DNA from: Campylobacter subantarcticus LMG 24377
Lineage (GTDB): Bacteria > Campylobacterota > Campylobacteria > Campylobacterales > Campylobacteraceae
Assembly: GCF_000816305.1 (NCBI RefSeq)
Contig: NZ_CP007773.1
Location: 1,550,001-1,614,000, forward strand
Reading direction: 5' to 3'
DNA length: 64,000 bases
Part shown: piece by piece, positions 56,973 to 64,000 of the stretch
Numbering within the stretch: the stretch's first letter is position 1
Layout: every line of letters begins with the position of its first letter
The notes under the pieces: model-generated
Databases searched by the model: none
What the model was told of the DNA's origin: nothing
What the model saw: the letters and a program-made list of their open reading frames with translations, nothing else
Made by a program: the position numbers and the translations under genes

Positions 56973-57730
56973 TTAAACCTCGATATGTAGTAATCCTTAA
57001 TACTATCATATACAAAATTAAGTTTAGTTGTATCAAGACCTTGAGTGTTAGAAATTTTACCACTTAAAACTAAGCCTGTTTGCATACCAAGCTCATAAGC
57101 ACCAAGTAAATCACCTTTAAAATCATCACTAATAATCAAAGTCTTTTTAAAACTCACATTACAATCTTGCTGTTTTAATAATTTTAAAGCACTTTCATAA
57201 AAAGCCTTACTAGGTTTTCCTATCACTTTATAATCAAACTCGCATGCATTTTTAAGCATAGACATGATACTTCCAACGCCTGGATAAAGCCTTGAGTTTT
57301 TCTTATAAATACTACCCTCATGCATTGCTATAGCTTGCACGCCATCTTTAATATACTCTATCATATTAGCAAAATCTTGAAATTTAAAATTATCATAACT
57401 TGCTAGCAAAAATGCTTTTGGATTTTTATAATCAAGCTCATAACCTAACTCTTGAAGTGAATCTAAAAATTCTTTTGCCCCAAAAGCTGCTATTTTACAA
57501 GGTTTTAAATAATCTTTTAAAACACAAAAAGGATCAATATAAACCTTTTCATTAATTTCAAAACCCAAATTTTGCAAATAATTTAAAAAATCTAATCTTT
57601 TGGTGTTATTAGTAATAATCACATAAGGAATTTTTTCTTTATTTAAAGATTTAATGAGTTCTAAAGCACCATTTATAGGACTTTTATCATAATCTGAAAT
57701 CAAAGTTCCTTGCACATCTAAAAACAACAT
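56969..57730 (-). CDS. HAD-family NagD-like protein with altered motif I
   Basis: The 253-residue protein matches NagD-type HAD phosphatases (VQGTLISDYDKSPINGALELI, ITNNTKRL, KPSKAFYESALKLL, ISDDFKGDLLGA). Motif I reads D5-V-Q7-G-T, where the family has D-x-D; the second Asp, the general acid, is Gln here, so activity may be lowered or changed. Homologue of Cj0315 by position. It lies in a pheA-lysA run and may have a housekeeping role; substrate unknown. Confidence 0.82.
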   Translation of the reverse strand: MLFLDVQGTLISDYDKSPINGALELIKSLNKEKIPYVIITNNTKRLDFLNYLQNLGFEINEKVYIDPFCVLKDYLKPCKIAAFGAKEFLDSLQELGYELDYKNPKAFLLASYDNFKFQDFANMIEYIKDGVQAIAMHEGSIYKKNSRLYPGVGSIMSMLKNACEFDYKVIGKPSKAFYESALKLLKQQDCNVSFKKTLIISDDFKGDLLGAYELGMQTGLVLSGKISNTQGLDTTKLNFVYDSIKDYYISRFK

Positions 57731-57731
57731 T

Positions 57732-58937
57732 TTAATCCTTTAAAAAATCAAGCTCTAAAGCAATTTGATCCTCATAACTTTCTCTTTTTCTAATCATTCT
57801 TACCTTGCCATTTTCACAAGCTAGCTCACATACTCTATTGCGAGTATTATAATTACTACTCATGCTAAAACCATATGCGCCTGCACTTTTAATTATAATC
57901 AAATCCCCTGCTTTTGTTTTAGCTAATTTTCTATCTTTAGCTAAAAAATCTCCACTCTCACAAACCCCACCGACAATATCACAAAGGCTTTCTTCTTTAT
58001 TTTCACTTAAAAGCTTGATTTCATGATAAGCACTATATAAACTTGGACGCAATAAATCATTCATTGCCCCATCAACAATCACAAAACGCTTTTTATCATT
58101 AAATTTTTCATATAAAACTTTAGTAACAAACTCCCCTGCATTTGCTACTAAAAACCTACCAGGTTCCATACCTATGCACACATCAAGTCCTTGCAAACTT
58201 GCTAAAATTCCTTGAGCATAATCATATAAGCTTGGCTCTTGTTCATCTTTATAACAAACCCCTAAGCCACCACCTATATCAAAGAATTTAATATTAATTT
58301 TTAAAACCAAAAGTTCTTTTACCAATTTTGCAACAATCACAGAAGCTTCATGAATACTGCGTATATCAAGAATTTGCGAACCTATGTGAAAATGTACACC
58401 AACTGGCTCTAAAAATTGTGAATTTTTAGCATAAAGATACATTTTTTTAGCGCTTTTTATATCTACGCCAAATTTATTTTCATGCAAACCCGTAGAAATA
58501 TAAGGATGTGTTTTAGCATCTACATTTGGATTGACTCTTATGCTTATACGAGCAATTTTTTGATTTTCTTTAGCAATTTGTTCCAAAAGAAGCATTTCTT
58601 CGTAACTTTCTAAATTTACATAAAGTATGTTTTGTTCTAAAGCATATTTTAATTCATCTTCGCTTTTGCCAACCCCACTAAAAATAATTTTATAATTTTT
58701 AGCACCTGCTTTTAAAACTCTATAAATCTCACCCGCACTAACACAATCAAACCCACTATCTAAAGAAGCTAAAAGTTTTAAAACACTTAAATTAGAATTT
58801 GCTTTAACTGCATAAAAAATTTGCGATTTTCTTGCCTTAAAGGCATCTTTTAACATTGTAAAGCGCTCTTTGATTTTATCAAAATCATAAATATAAAATG
58901 GTGTGTTGTATTCTTTTGCTAGTTTTAAATAATCCAT
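57732..58937 (-). CDS. lysA: Diaminopimelate decarboxylase
   Basis: LysA makes lysine from meso-diaminopimelate. The 401-residue PLP enzyme starts at the ATG at 58937, behind GAGG; an in-frame ATG four codons earlier lacks a site. The PLP Lys is in FYAVKANSN, the glycine loop is FDIGGGLGV, and the substrate Cys lies in VCESGDFLA. It follows the LptF/LptG gene. Confidence 0.95.
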   Translation of the reverse strand: MDYLKLAKEYNTPFYIYDFDKIKERFTMLKDAFKARKSQIFYAVKANSNLSVLKLLASLDSGFDCVSAGEIYRVLKAGAKNYKIIFSGVGKSEDELKYALEQNILYVNLESYEEMLLLEQIAKENQKIARISIRVNPNVDAKTHPYISTGLHENKFGVDIKSAKKMYLYAKNSQFLEPVGVHFHIGSQILDIRSIHEASVIVAKLVKELLVLKINIKFFDIGGGLGVCYKDEQEPSLYDYAQGILASLQGLDVCIGMEPGRFLVANAGEFVTKVLYEKFNDKKRFVIVDGAMNDLLRPSLYSAYHEIKLLSENKEESLCDIVGGVCESGDFLAKDRKLAKTKAGDLIIIKSAGAYGFSMSSNYNTRNRVCELACENGKVRMIRKRESYEDQIALELDFLKD

Positions 58938-58955
58938 AAAAAACCTCACTTGTAG

Positions 58956-60017
58956 TTATTTGTGTTTAAAATAATAAAAACTTCCTATACTCATTAAAAT
59001 AAATACTGGTAGCATTATACCAAGCTCTGGAAGTAAAATTTCATTTTCACTCAATCTTGTTAATAAAAACAATAAACCCCAAACCAAAAGTATGCATACA
59101 AAAAACACAAAAGCTAAAAGTGCGAGATTAAAAAATCTTGCCGTTAAAGGAAAGTAATAATATATAATAAGCATCAAAAATGGTGCAAAAAATGGTGTAA
59201 GAACCAAAGAATATAAACTTGTTCTAAGTGTATTAGTAGAAATATTTTGTTTTACAAAAATTACCATACTTTCTAGTGCGTCTAAAATAGAATAAGAAGG
59301 ATTACTCTCTACTAAAGAAATTCTTTCTAAAATTTTTGGTGAAAAGTCTTCTAAGCCTTTAATATTTTTAAATTCTTCTATACTTAAACCCTCTTTTGAA
59401 ACAATTAAATTTTGTGGTACATTGATAGCTTTAGCGTCATTTAAATCCCAAGAATCTCCATTAAATTTAGCAGTTTTTGCATGGATTATGCTTTGAATGT
59501 CTAAATTTTTTACATCAAAGATTTTTACATTATATAAGGTTTGAGAACTTGTTTTTTGTATATAAATAAATTTATCATTATATTTAATCAAAACATCTCC
59601 GCCCTCTCTATCTACAACACCTCGCTTAAGAATATTGCTTTTATATTCATCCGCATAAGCAAAGGAGCTAAAATTAAGTCCTACATAAACACAACAAAAA
59701 AACATAGCCCATAAAAAAGGATAAAAAATCACTTGGTTTTTACTTAAACCCAAAGCATATAAGCTAACCAATTCATTCGAGCGTATCATATTAAAAATAC
59801 ATAAAACCAAAGCAAGAACTATAGCTAATGGTAGTATATAAGAAGCTGCTGAACATGTTAAAAAAAAGATATATAATAATTCTAAATTTGCACTTTTTGG
59901 CAGTCTATTGAAATTGAGTAAAAAATCAATAGCTACAAAGAAAAAAGTTAAAGAAAAAAATAAGATAAAAAATGATTTTAAATACAAAGATGAAATATAA
60001 CGAAAAAAAATACTCAT
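58956..60017 (-). CDS. LptF/LptG family LPS-export permease
   Basis: This 353-residue inner-membrane protein has three membrane segments in its N-terminal third, a periplasmic beta-jellyroll middle (about 125-240) and three more segments, as in the YjgP/YjgQ (LptF/LptG) family. It extracts lipooligosaccharide from the inner membrane with LptB. I cannot tell LptF from LptG by eye. It starts three bases after pth. Confidence 0.88.
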   Translation of the reverse strand: MSIFFRYISSLYLKSFFILFFSLTFFFVAIDFLLNFNRLPKSANLELLYIFFLTCSAASYILPLAIVLALVLCIFNMIRSNELVSLYALGLSKNQVIFYPFLWAMFFCCVYVGLNFSSFAYADEYKSNILKRGVVDREGGDVLIKYNDKFIYIQKTSSQTLYNVKIFDVKNLDIQSIIHAKTAKFNGDSWDLNDAKAINVPQNLIVSKEGLSIEEFKNIKGLEDFSPKILERISLVESNPSYSILDALESMVIFVKQNISTNTLRTSLYSLVLTPFFAPFLMLIIYYYFPLTARFFNLALLAFVFFVCILLVWGLLFLLTRLSENEILLPELGIMLPVFILMSIGSFYYFKHK

Positions 60018-60020
60018 TAT

Positions 60021-60560
60021 CTAACTTTTTAAAGAATATTTCGAAGCAATTTTTTCTATATTAGAATCTAAAAGTTCAAATAAAGCTTTTTTGCTATGCT
60101 CTAAAACCTTAGCTAAACTTTCTTTTTCGTCTTGCTTAAATTTACCCAAAACATGAGAAACCGCATCTTGGCCTTTTCCCACACCTATACGCACTCTCTC
60201 ATAAGCATTCCCACAAAGACTATCAATACTTTTAAGCCCATTATGACCGCCACTTGATCCGCCCATTTTAAATTTCAATGCACCCAAATTTAAGTCAATA
60301 TCATCATGAATTACGATAATCCTATCGCATTTGTAGTATTCGCTAACTGCTTTAACGCTTTCTCCGGATAGATTCATATAAGTAGAAGGTTTTAAAAAAA
60401 GAGTAGAAGAACTTTTAAAAAGTTCTCCTTTAAATTTAGCATTTGAAAGTTTTGCTACTTCCAAATCTTCTATAAGCAAGTCAATCAGCATAAACCCGAC
60501 ATTATGTCTAGTTTGCTCGTATTGTTCTCCTATATTACCAAGTCCTACGACTAAGGTCAT
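60021..60560 (-). CDS. pth: Peptidyl-tRNA hydrolase
   Basis: Pth frees tRNA from abortive peptidyl-tRNA. The 179-residue protein has the start [20 protein letters not shown] with catalytic H19, the acidic segment VIHDDIDL and the glycine-rich [14 protein letters not shown]. It follows rplY by one base, the usual ctc-pth pairing. Confidence 0.96.
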   Translation of the reverse strand: MTLVVGLGNIGEQYEQTRHNVGFMLIDLLIEDLEVAKLSNAKFKGELFKSSSTLFLKPSTYMNLSGESVKAVSEYYKCDRIIVIHDDIDLNLGALKFKMGGSSGGHNGLKSIDSLCGNAYERVRIGVGKGQDAVSHVLGKFKQDEKESLAKVLEHSKKALFELLDSNIEKIASKYSLKS

Positions 60561-60561
60561 T

Positions 60562-61098
60562 TTATCTTGCTTTTTCTACGCCAACTACAGCTACTCTATC
60601 AGCATCAACCATAGTTACACCTTCAGGTACAACTACATCACGAATTAAAAGTGCATCACCTACATCAAGCTTAGTAACATCTAATTCAAAATAATTTGGT
60701 AAGTTTTCAGCTGCACATTTTACTTTTAATCTTCTTTTTGATTGGATTAAAACACCTTTGTTTTTAAGACCCATTGCAGTTCCTACGATTTTTACAGGAA
60801 CCATATATTTAGAAATAACACCTTTTTGTGCTACTTTTAAATCCACATGCTTTAATTCTGCTGTTACAGGATCTTTTTGGTAATCTACCACTACAACATT
60901 TAATACTTTATCTCCAACTTTTACATCAAAAGCTAAAGTAGTTTTTTTGCGTACTTCTTTAATAAATTCATTTACTTTAAAAGCAGCATTGATGTTTTCT
61001 AATCCTTTTCCGTAGATGTTTGCGATTAGATAACCATCTCTTTTTAAAGCTTTAGCAGCTTTTCTACCGATACTCTCTCTAACGATACCTTCTAACAT
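60562..61098 (-). CDS. rplY: Ribosomal protein bL25 (Ctc/TL5 form)
   Basis: This 178-residue protein has the N-terminal 5S rRNA-binding bL25 domain and the extra C-terminal beta domain of the general-stress Ctc/TL5 type. It starts at the ATG at 61098 after GAAAGGA. It heads rplY-pth-lptF/G-lysA. Its upstream neighbour is tal, a junction that differs from C. jejuni. Confidence 0.94.
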   Translation of the reverse strand: MLEGIVRESIGRKAAKALKRDGYLIANIYGKGLENINAAFKVNEFIKEVRKKTTLAFDVKVGDKVLNVVVVDYQKDPVTAELKHVDLKVAQKGVISKYMVPVKIVGTAMGLKNKGVLIQSKRRLKVKCAAENLPNYFELDVTKLDVGDALLIRDVVVPEGVTMVDADRVAVVGVEKAR

Positions 61099-61144
61099 CT
61101 GTTTCCTTTCTAAAAAAATAAACGCTAATTATATCTAAATAAGT

Positions 61145-62116
61145 TTATAAAGATTTTAAAATATCTTCATATGCGATACAAAATTGTTCTAAACCATCAT
61201 CAAGTAAATCTTTGCAAGCTTTACTTAAAGCATCTTTTGAAATATTTGCATTGAGCTTTTTCTCTATACACTCATCTTTCAAAGGCTCTTTAAATACAAG
61301 CGCTTTACCTTTAAAAGCCATGATAGCATCTAAAGGTGCAGTGTTGATAGCTTTATCGTATAACAACTCTTTAATGTAATAATCTTTTTCTAAATCATCA
61401 CCCTTCACCCCAGTACTAGCAAACAATGCTCTAATGTTAGCTTCTTCTTGCTTGATAATATAATTATAAGCCTTAGTTGCTGTAAGAATTCCTATATAGT
61501 TTTTATCTAGAACTTGATGATTTAAAAGCCTATCAAAACGGCTTACAAAAATACTAATAACCGCTTGAGGCTCTTTTTTAGCTGCAATATTATTTTTTCT
61601 AAATTCTTTTAAACCTAAATTTAAAGCTTCAAAGCATTTTTTAGTTTGCTCAAAATCAAAAATCAAAGTAGCATTTACACTAATACCATTCTTCATTAAT
61701 TCTTGCATTACTTCATAAGAAGCCTCTGTAGCAGGAATTTTCATCATCACATTTTCTTTTGCAATTTGCATATATAATCTTTTTGCTTCAGCCAAAGATA
61801 AGCTAGTATTATCTTTTAATCTTGGATCAATTTCAATACTAATAAAACCATCGTTATTTTCATAATAATTCGCAGCGAGTTTATCTGCAGCTTTAGCGAT
61901 ATCTTCTATCGCTAAGTGTTCATACAAAGATTTTTTATCCTGCATGTTTAATTTTTTGATTTTTTCTTTATATATAGCTGAGTTTAAAATCGCATTTTTA
62001 AAAATAGCAGGATTTGAAGTAGCGCCGTTAATTGTTTTTGAATATATTAAATCTAATAATTCATGATCTAAAAATTCATTTTCTATAAAATCACACCATA
62101 GTGAAAATTTTTTCAT
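61145..62116 (-). CDS. tal: Transaldolase
   Basis: Tal moves dihydroxyacetone units between sugar phosphates in the non-oxidative pentose phosphate path. The 323-residue barrel protein has the N-terminal signature NGATSNPAIF and the Schiff-base Lys in VMMKIPATEASYE. It overlaps serB by four bases; the tal-serB-cheW-cheA order matches C. jejuni. Confidence 0.94.
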   Translation of the reverse strand: MKKFSLWCDFIENEFLDHELLDLIYSKTINGATSNPAIFKNAILNSAIYKEKIKKLNMQDKKSLYEHLAIEDIAKAADKLAANYYENNDGFISIEIDPRLKDNTSLSLAEAKRLYMQIAKENVMMKIPATEASYEVMQELMKNGISVNATLIFDFEQTKKCFEALNLGLKEFRKNNIAAKKEPQAVISIFVSRFDRLLNHQVLDKNYIGILTATKAYNYIIKQEEANIRALFASTGVKGDDLEKDYYIKELLYDKAINTAPLDAIMAFKGKALVFKEPLKDECIEKKLNANISKDALSKACKDLLDDGLEQFCIAYEDILKSL

Positions 62117-62742
62117 TGTATTACCTTTATTATTTCTTTTAAATCTTTTTTATCTATACAAATATCTGCATGAGATCTTAAAATTTCTTTGGCACAAAAA
62201 GCTATTTTTAACCCGCATTCTTTAAACATAGAAATATCATTAGCTCCATCGCCCACACACATAATTTCTTCTGTTTTTAAATTTAAAAATTTCTTAAGTC
62301 TTTGTAGTATAATACCTTTTGAGTTGTTAAACATAATTTCTCCGCCAACTTTTCCTGTTAAAACACCGTTTTTACTATGTAAAAAGTTAGCAAAACCAAA
62401 ATCAAAATGAAGTTTATTTTGTATTAAGTCAATTCCCTCATGAAATCCACCGCTAAAAACAATAATTTTTATATTTTTATTTTTTAAATACTCGCATAAT
62501 TCTTTAGCACCATTCATCAAAGGTAAATTTTCACAGCATTTGTTTACTCGTTCGATTGGCATACCCTCTAGCAAGGCTACTCTCGCACTTAAGCTTTCAA
62601 AAAAATCAAGTTCACCATTCATTGCTTTGTTGGTGATACTTTTAATAGCATCACCAACATTATACTCATCTGCTAAAATATCGATAGTTTCTCCGTCTAT
62701 TAATGTAGAGTCAAAGTCAAAGGCACAAAGCTTTATCATCAA
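62113..62742 (-). CDS. serB: Phosphoserine phosphatase
   Basis: SerB makes serine from phosphoserine, completing the path that serC (44807) serves. The 209-residue HAD protein has motif I FDFDSTLIDGETID (D9 and D11 intact), motif II VFSGGFHEG and motif III CVGDGANDISMF. The start overlaps cheW as ATGA. Confidence 0.95.
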   Translation of the reverse strand: MMIKLCAFDFDSTLIDGETIDILADEYNVGDAIKSITNKAMNGELDFFESLSARVALLEGMPIERVNKCCENLPLMNGAKELCEYLKNKNIKIIVFSGGFHEGIDLIQNKLHFDFGFANFLHSKNGVLTGKVGGEIMFNNSKGIILQRLKKFLNLKTEEIMCVGDGANDISMFKECGLKIAFCAKEILRSHADICIDKKDLKEIIKVIQ

Positions 62743-63257
62743 AACTCACGCTTTAACAAAGCTTCAGCTTTTAATATAGTCAAGATATTTTCTTCCCTTT
62801 TACCTATACCAAAAATCATACCTTTTTCTTTTAGTAAGGTTTCAGGTGGTGGATCAATTCTACTTCTGTGAATTTTGATAGCTTCTGTTAATCTATCTAT
62901 CACAAATCCTGCATTACCTGTAGGAGTTTGATTTCCATTTGCTATACCTTTTAAAACAATATATCTTGTTTGAGGAGTCATTTTAGAACCACCTTGATTA
63001 AATCTTTTCGCAAGATCAATCAAAGGCATTACATTACCCCTCATGTTAAATACGCCTAATACATAATCAGGCACACTTGGAACCCTAGTATATTCTATAG
63101 GTTTAATAATTTCTTGGATATTAAGAATTGGAATAGCATATTCCTCATCCCCTACCACAAAACCAACAAGCTGAATAATATCCTCTTCTTTGTCCAGATC
63201 TGGTTCTGCAATTTGTGCTTGTTGTTTTTGCAAAACTTGACTTAACTTATCATTCAT
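62739..63257 (-). CDS. cheW: Chemotaxis coupling protein CheW
   Basis: CheW couples receptors, such as the chemoreceptor at 24154, to the kinase CheA. The 172-residue protein has an N-terminal leader of about 30 residues and a CheW-like beta domain (GFVVGDEEYAIPILNIQEI, RGNVMPLIDLAKRF, TRYIVL). It starts four bases after cheA in the same operon. Confidence 0.95.
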   Translation of the reverse strand: MNDKLSQVLQKQQAQIAEPDLDKEEDIIQLVGFVVGDEEYAIPILNIQEIIKPIEYTRVPSVPDYVLGVFNMRGNVMPLIDLAKRFNQGGSKMTPQTRYIVLKGIANGNQTPTGNAGFVIDRLTEAIKIHRSRIDPPPETLLKEKGMIFGIGKREENILTILKAEALLKREF

Positions 63258-63261
63258 CTTC

Positions 63262-64000
63262 TTATCCTAGTTTTAAATTTTTTCTAACTACATTTTCTAA
63301 GTACTCTGGAGAGTAAGGCTTAGTAATATACTCAGTCATTCCTACTTCCACACCTCTTAAACGGTCTGATTTGCTAGTTCTTGAAGTTACTGCAACAAGC
63401 GGAAGATTTTTATACTTAGAATACTTTCTAATTTCACCTGCCAAGGTATAACCATCCATTCTTGGCATTTCGATATCAATCAATACTGCATCAATATCAT
63501 ACTCACCTGATTTGATTGTATTTAAGGCTTCTACGCCGTTAGTTGCCTCTATAATACTCACACCTAGTGGCTCTAATGACTTTTGCATAATGTTTCTATC
63601 CATCTTAGAATCATCCACTATAAGCACTGTATAATCGCTTGGTTTTTCTTTCACAACCTTTTTAGCTTGCGCTTCAATTTGAGCTTTGATATCAACTTTG
63701 ATTTCTTTTGCAATATCCATCATAGCCGCAACATCAATGATTAATGTAACTCTACCATCACCGCGAATAGTCGCCCCTGCTATACCTTGGATATTTTGCA
63801 AATACTCACCCATAGATTTAATAACAATTTCTTCTTGACCTACTAAAGTGTCTACTATAATACCAAGTTTACTTTCTGCTACACCTATAACAACCACATA
63901 AGTTTGATCACTATTTTCAAGCACTTGTTTTACACCAAATACATCTGAAAGTCTGACTAAAGATAAAACTTCATCTCTTAATCTTAATACATTTTTACCC
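63262..64000 (-). CDS. cheA: Chemotaxis histidine kinase CheA with receiver domain, C-terminal part
   Basis: The reading frame is open to the window edge, so the N-terminal, kinase and dimerisation domains lie outside. The visible 245 residues contain the end of the CheW-like regulatory domain (VLRLRDEVLSLVRL, IQGIAGATIRGDGRVTLIID) and a fused receiver domain with phospho-Asp in VLIDIEMPRMDG and the Lys in ITKPYSP. This CheA-receiver fusion is normal for Campylobacter and Helicobacter. Confidence 0.95.
   Translation of the reverse strand, partial: GKNVLRLRDEVLSLVRLSDVFGVKQVLENSDQTYVVVIGVAESKLGIIVDTLVGQEEIVIKSMGEYLQNIQGIAGATIRGDGRVTLIIDVAAMMDIAKEIKVDIKAQIEAQAKKVVKEKPSDYTVLIVDDSKMDRNIMQKSLEPLGVSIIEATNGVEALNTIKSGEYDIDAVLIDIEMPRMDGYTLAGEIRKYSKYKNLPLVAVTSRTSKSDRLRGVEVGMTEYITKPYSPEYLENVVRKNLKLG

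Overview
The window is AT-rich, densely coded chromosomal DNA of a thermotolerant Campylobacter. Gene content and order match blocks I know from C. jejuni, but the blocks are joined differently: the Cj1289-Cj1316-type flagellin glycosylation locus runs straight into the flhB/ahpC/fdxA/ndk/rpmF/plsX/fabH/motBA/polA block and then the uvrA-serC-xseA-ubiE-perR-dxs-fliHGF-hisC-pheA-lysA-pth-rplY block. A C. lari-group species is my best guess. No tRNA, rRNA, CRISPR array or insertion sequence is visible.

Layout. 1-3.0 kb: the end of a SurA-like chaperone gene, accC/accB (minus) and dcd. 3.0-22.1 kb: a pseudaminic acid (Pse) flagellin-glycan locus with pseB, pseC, pseF, pseG, pseH and, on the minus strand, pseA with its HisH/HisF ammonia-supply pair. 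Two modification modules sit inside it. The first (5.2-12.5 kb) looks like a carrier-protein-based acyl assembly line: DUF4910 protein, AAC(3)-like acyltransferase, acyl carrier protein, two tandem methyltransferases, VOC protein, FkbH-like HAD protein, KAS III, second carrier protein. In C. jejuni the related genes are tied to 2,3-di-O-methylglyceric acid on Pse. The second (14.5-19.7 kb) holds two paralogous methyltransferases, a WbqC-like protein, and a formyltransferase plus PIG-L deacetylase lying between two copies of pseH. Seven homopolymeric G/C tracts of 9-10 bases mark this locus as heavily phase-variable; the first gene after pseC is in the OFF configuration here.

22.2-34.6 kb: housekeeping and motility genes (TauE/SafE permease, flhB, chemoreceptor, ahpC divergent from fdxA, ndk-rpmF-plsX-fabH, motA/motB, polA). 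34.8-41.5 kb is a decay zone: a frameshifted MFS transporter gene fused by deletion to a broken nucleoside hydrolase gene, a YqaA-type membrane protein, an orphan intact trpB behind a small leader ORF and a hexanucleotide repeat, and about 2.7 kb of ruined type I-like DNA methylase/specificity gene. 41.5-64 kb: a small Sel1-repeat protein, then one long minus-strand run of DNA repair, amino-acid, isoprenoid, flagellar basal-body, translation and chemotaxis genes, ending inside cheA.

The most interesting material is the Pse locus: a glyceryl-ACP-type methylation line, a deacetylate-then-formylate cassette flanked by 184-bp direct repeats that could be excised in frame, and a HisF homologue that has lost its catalytic Asp11.
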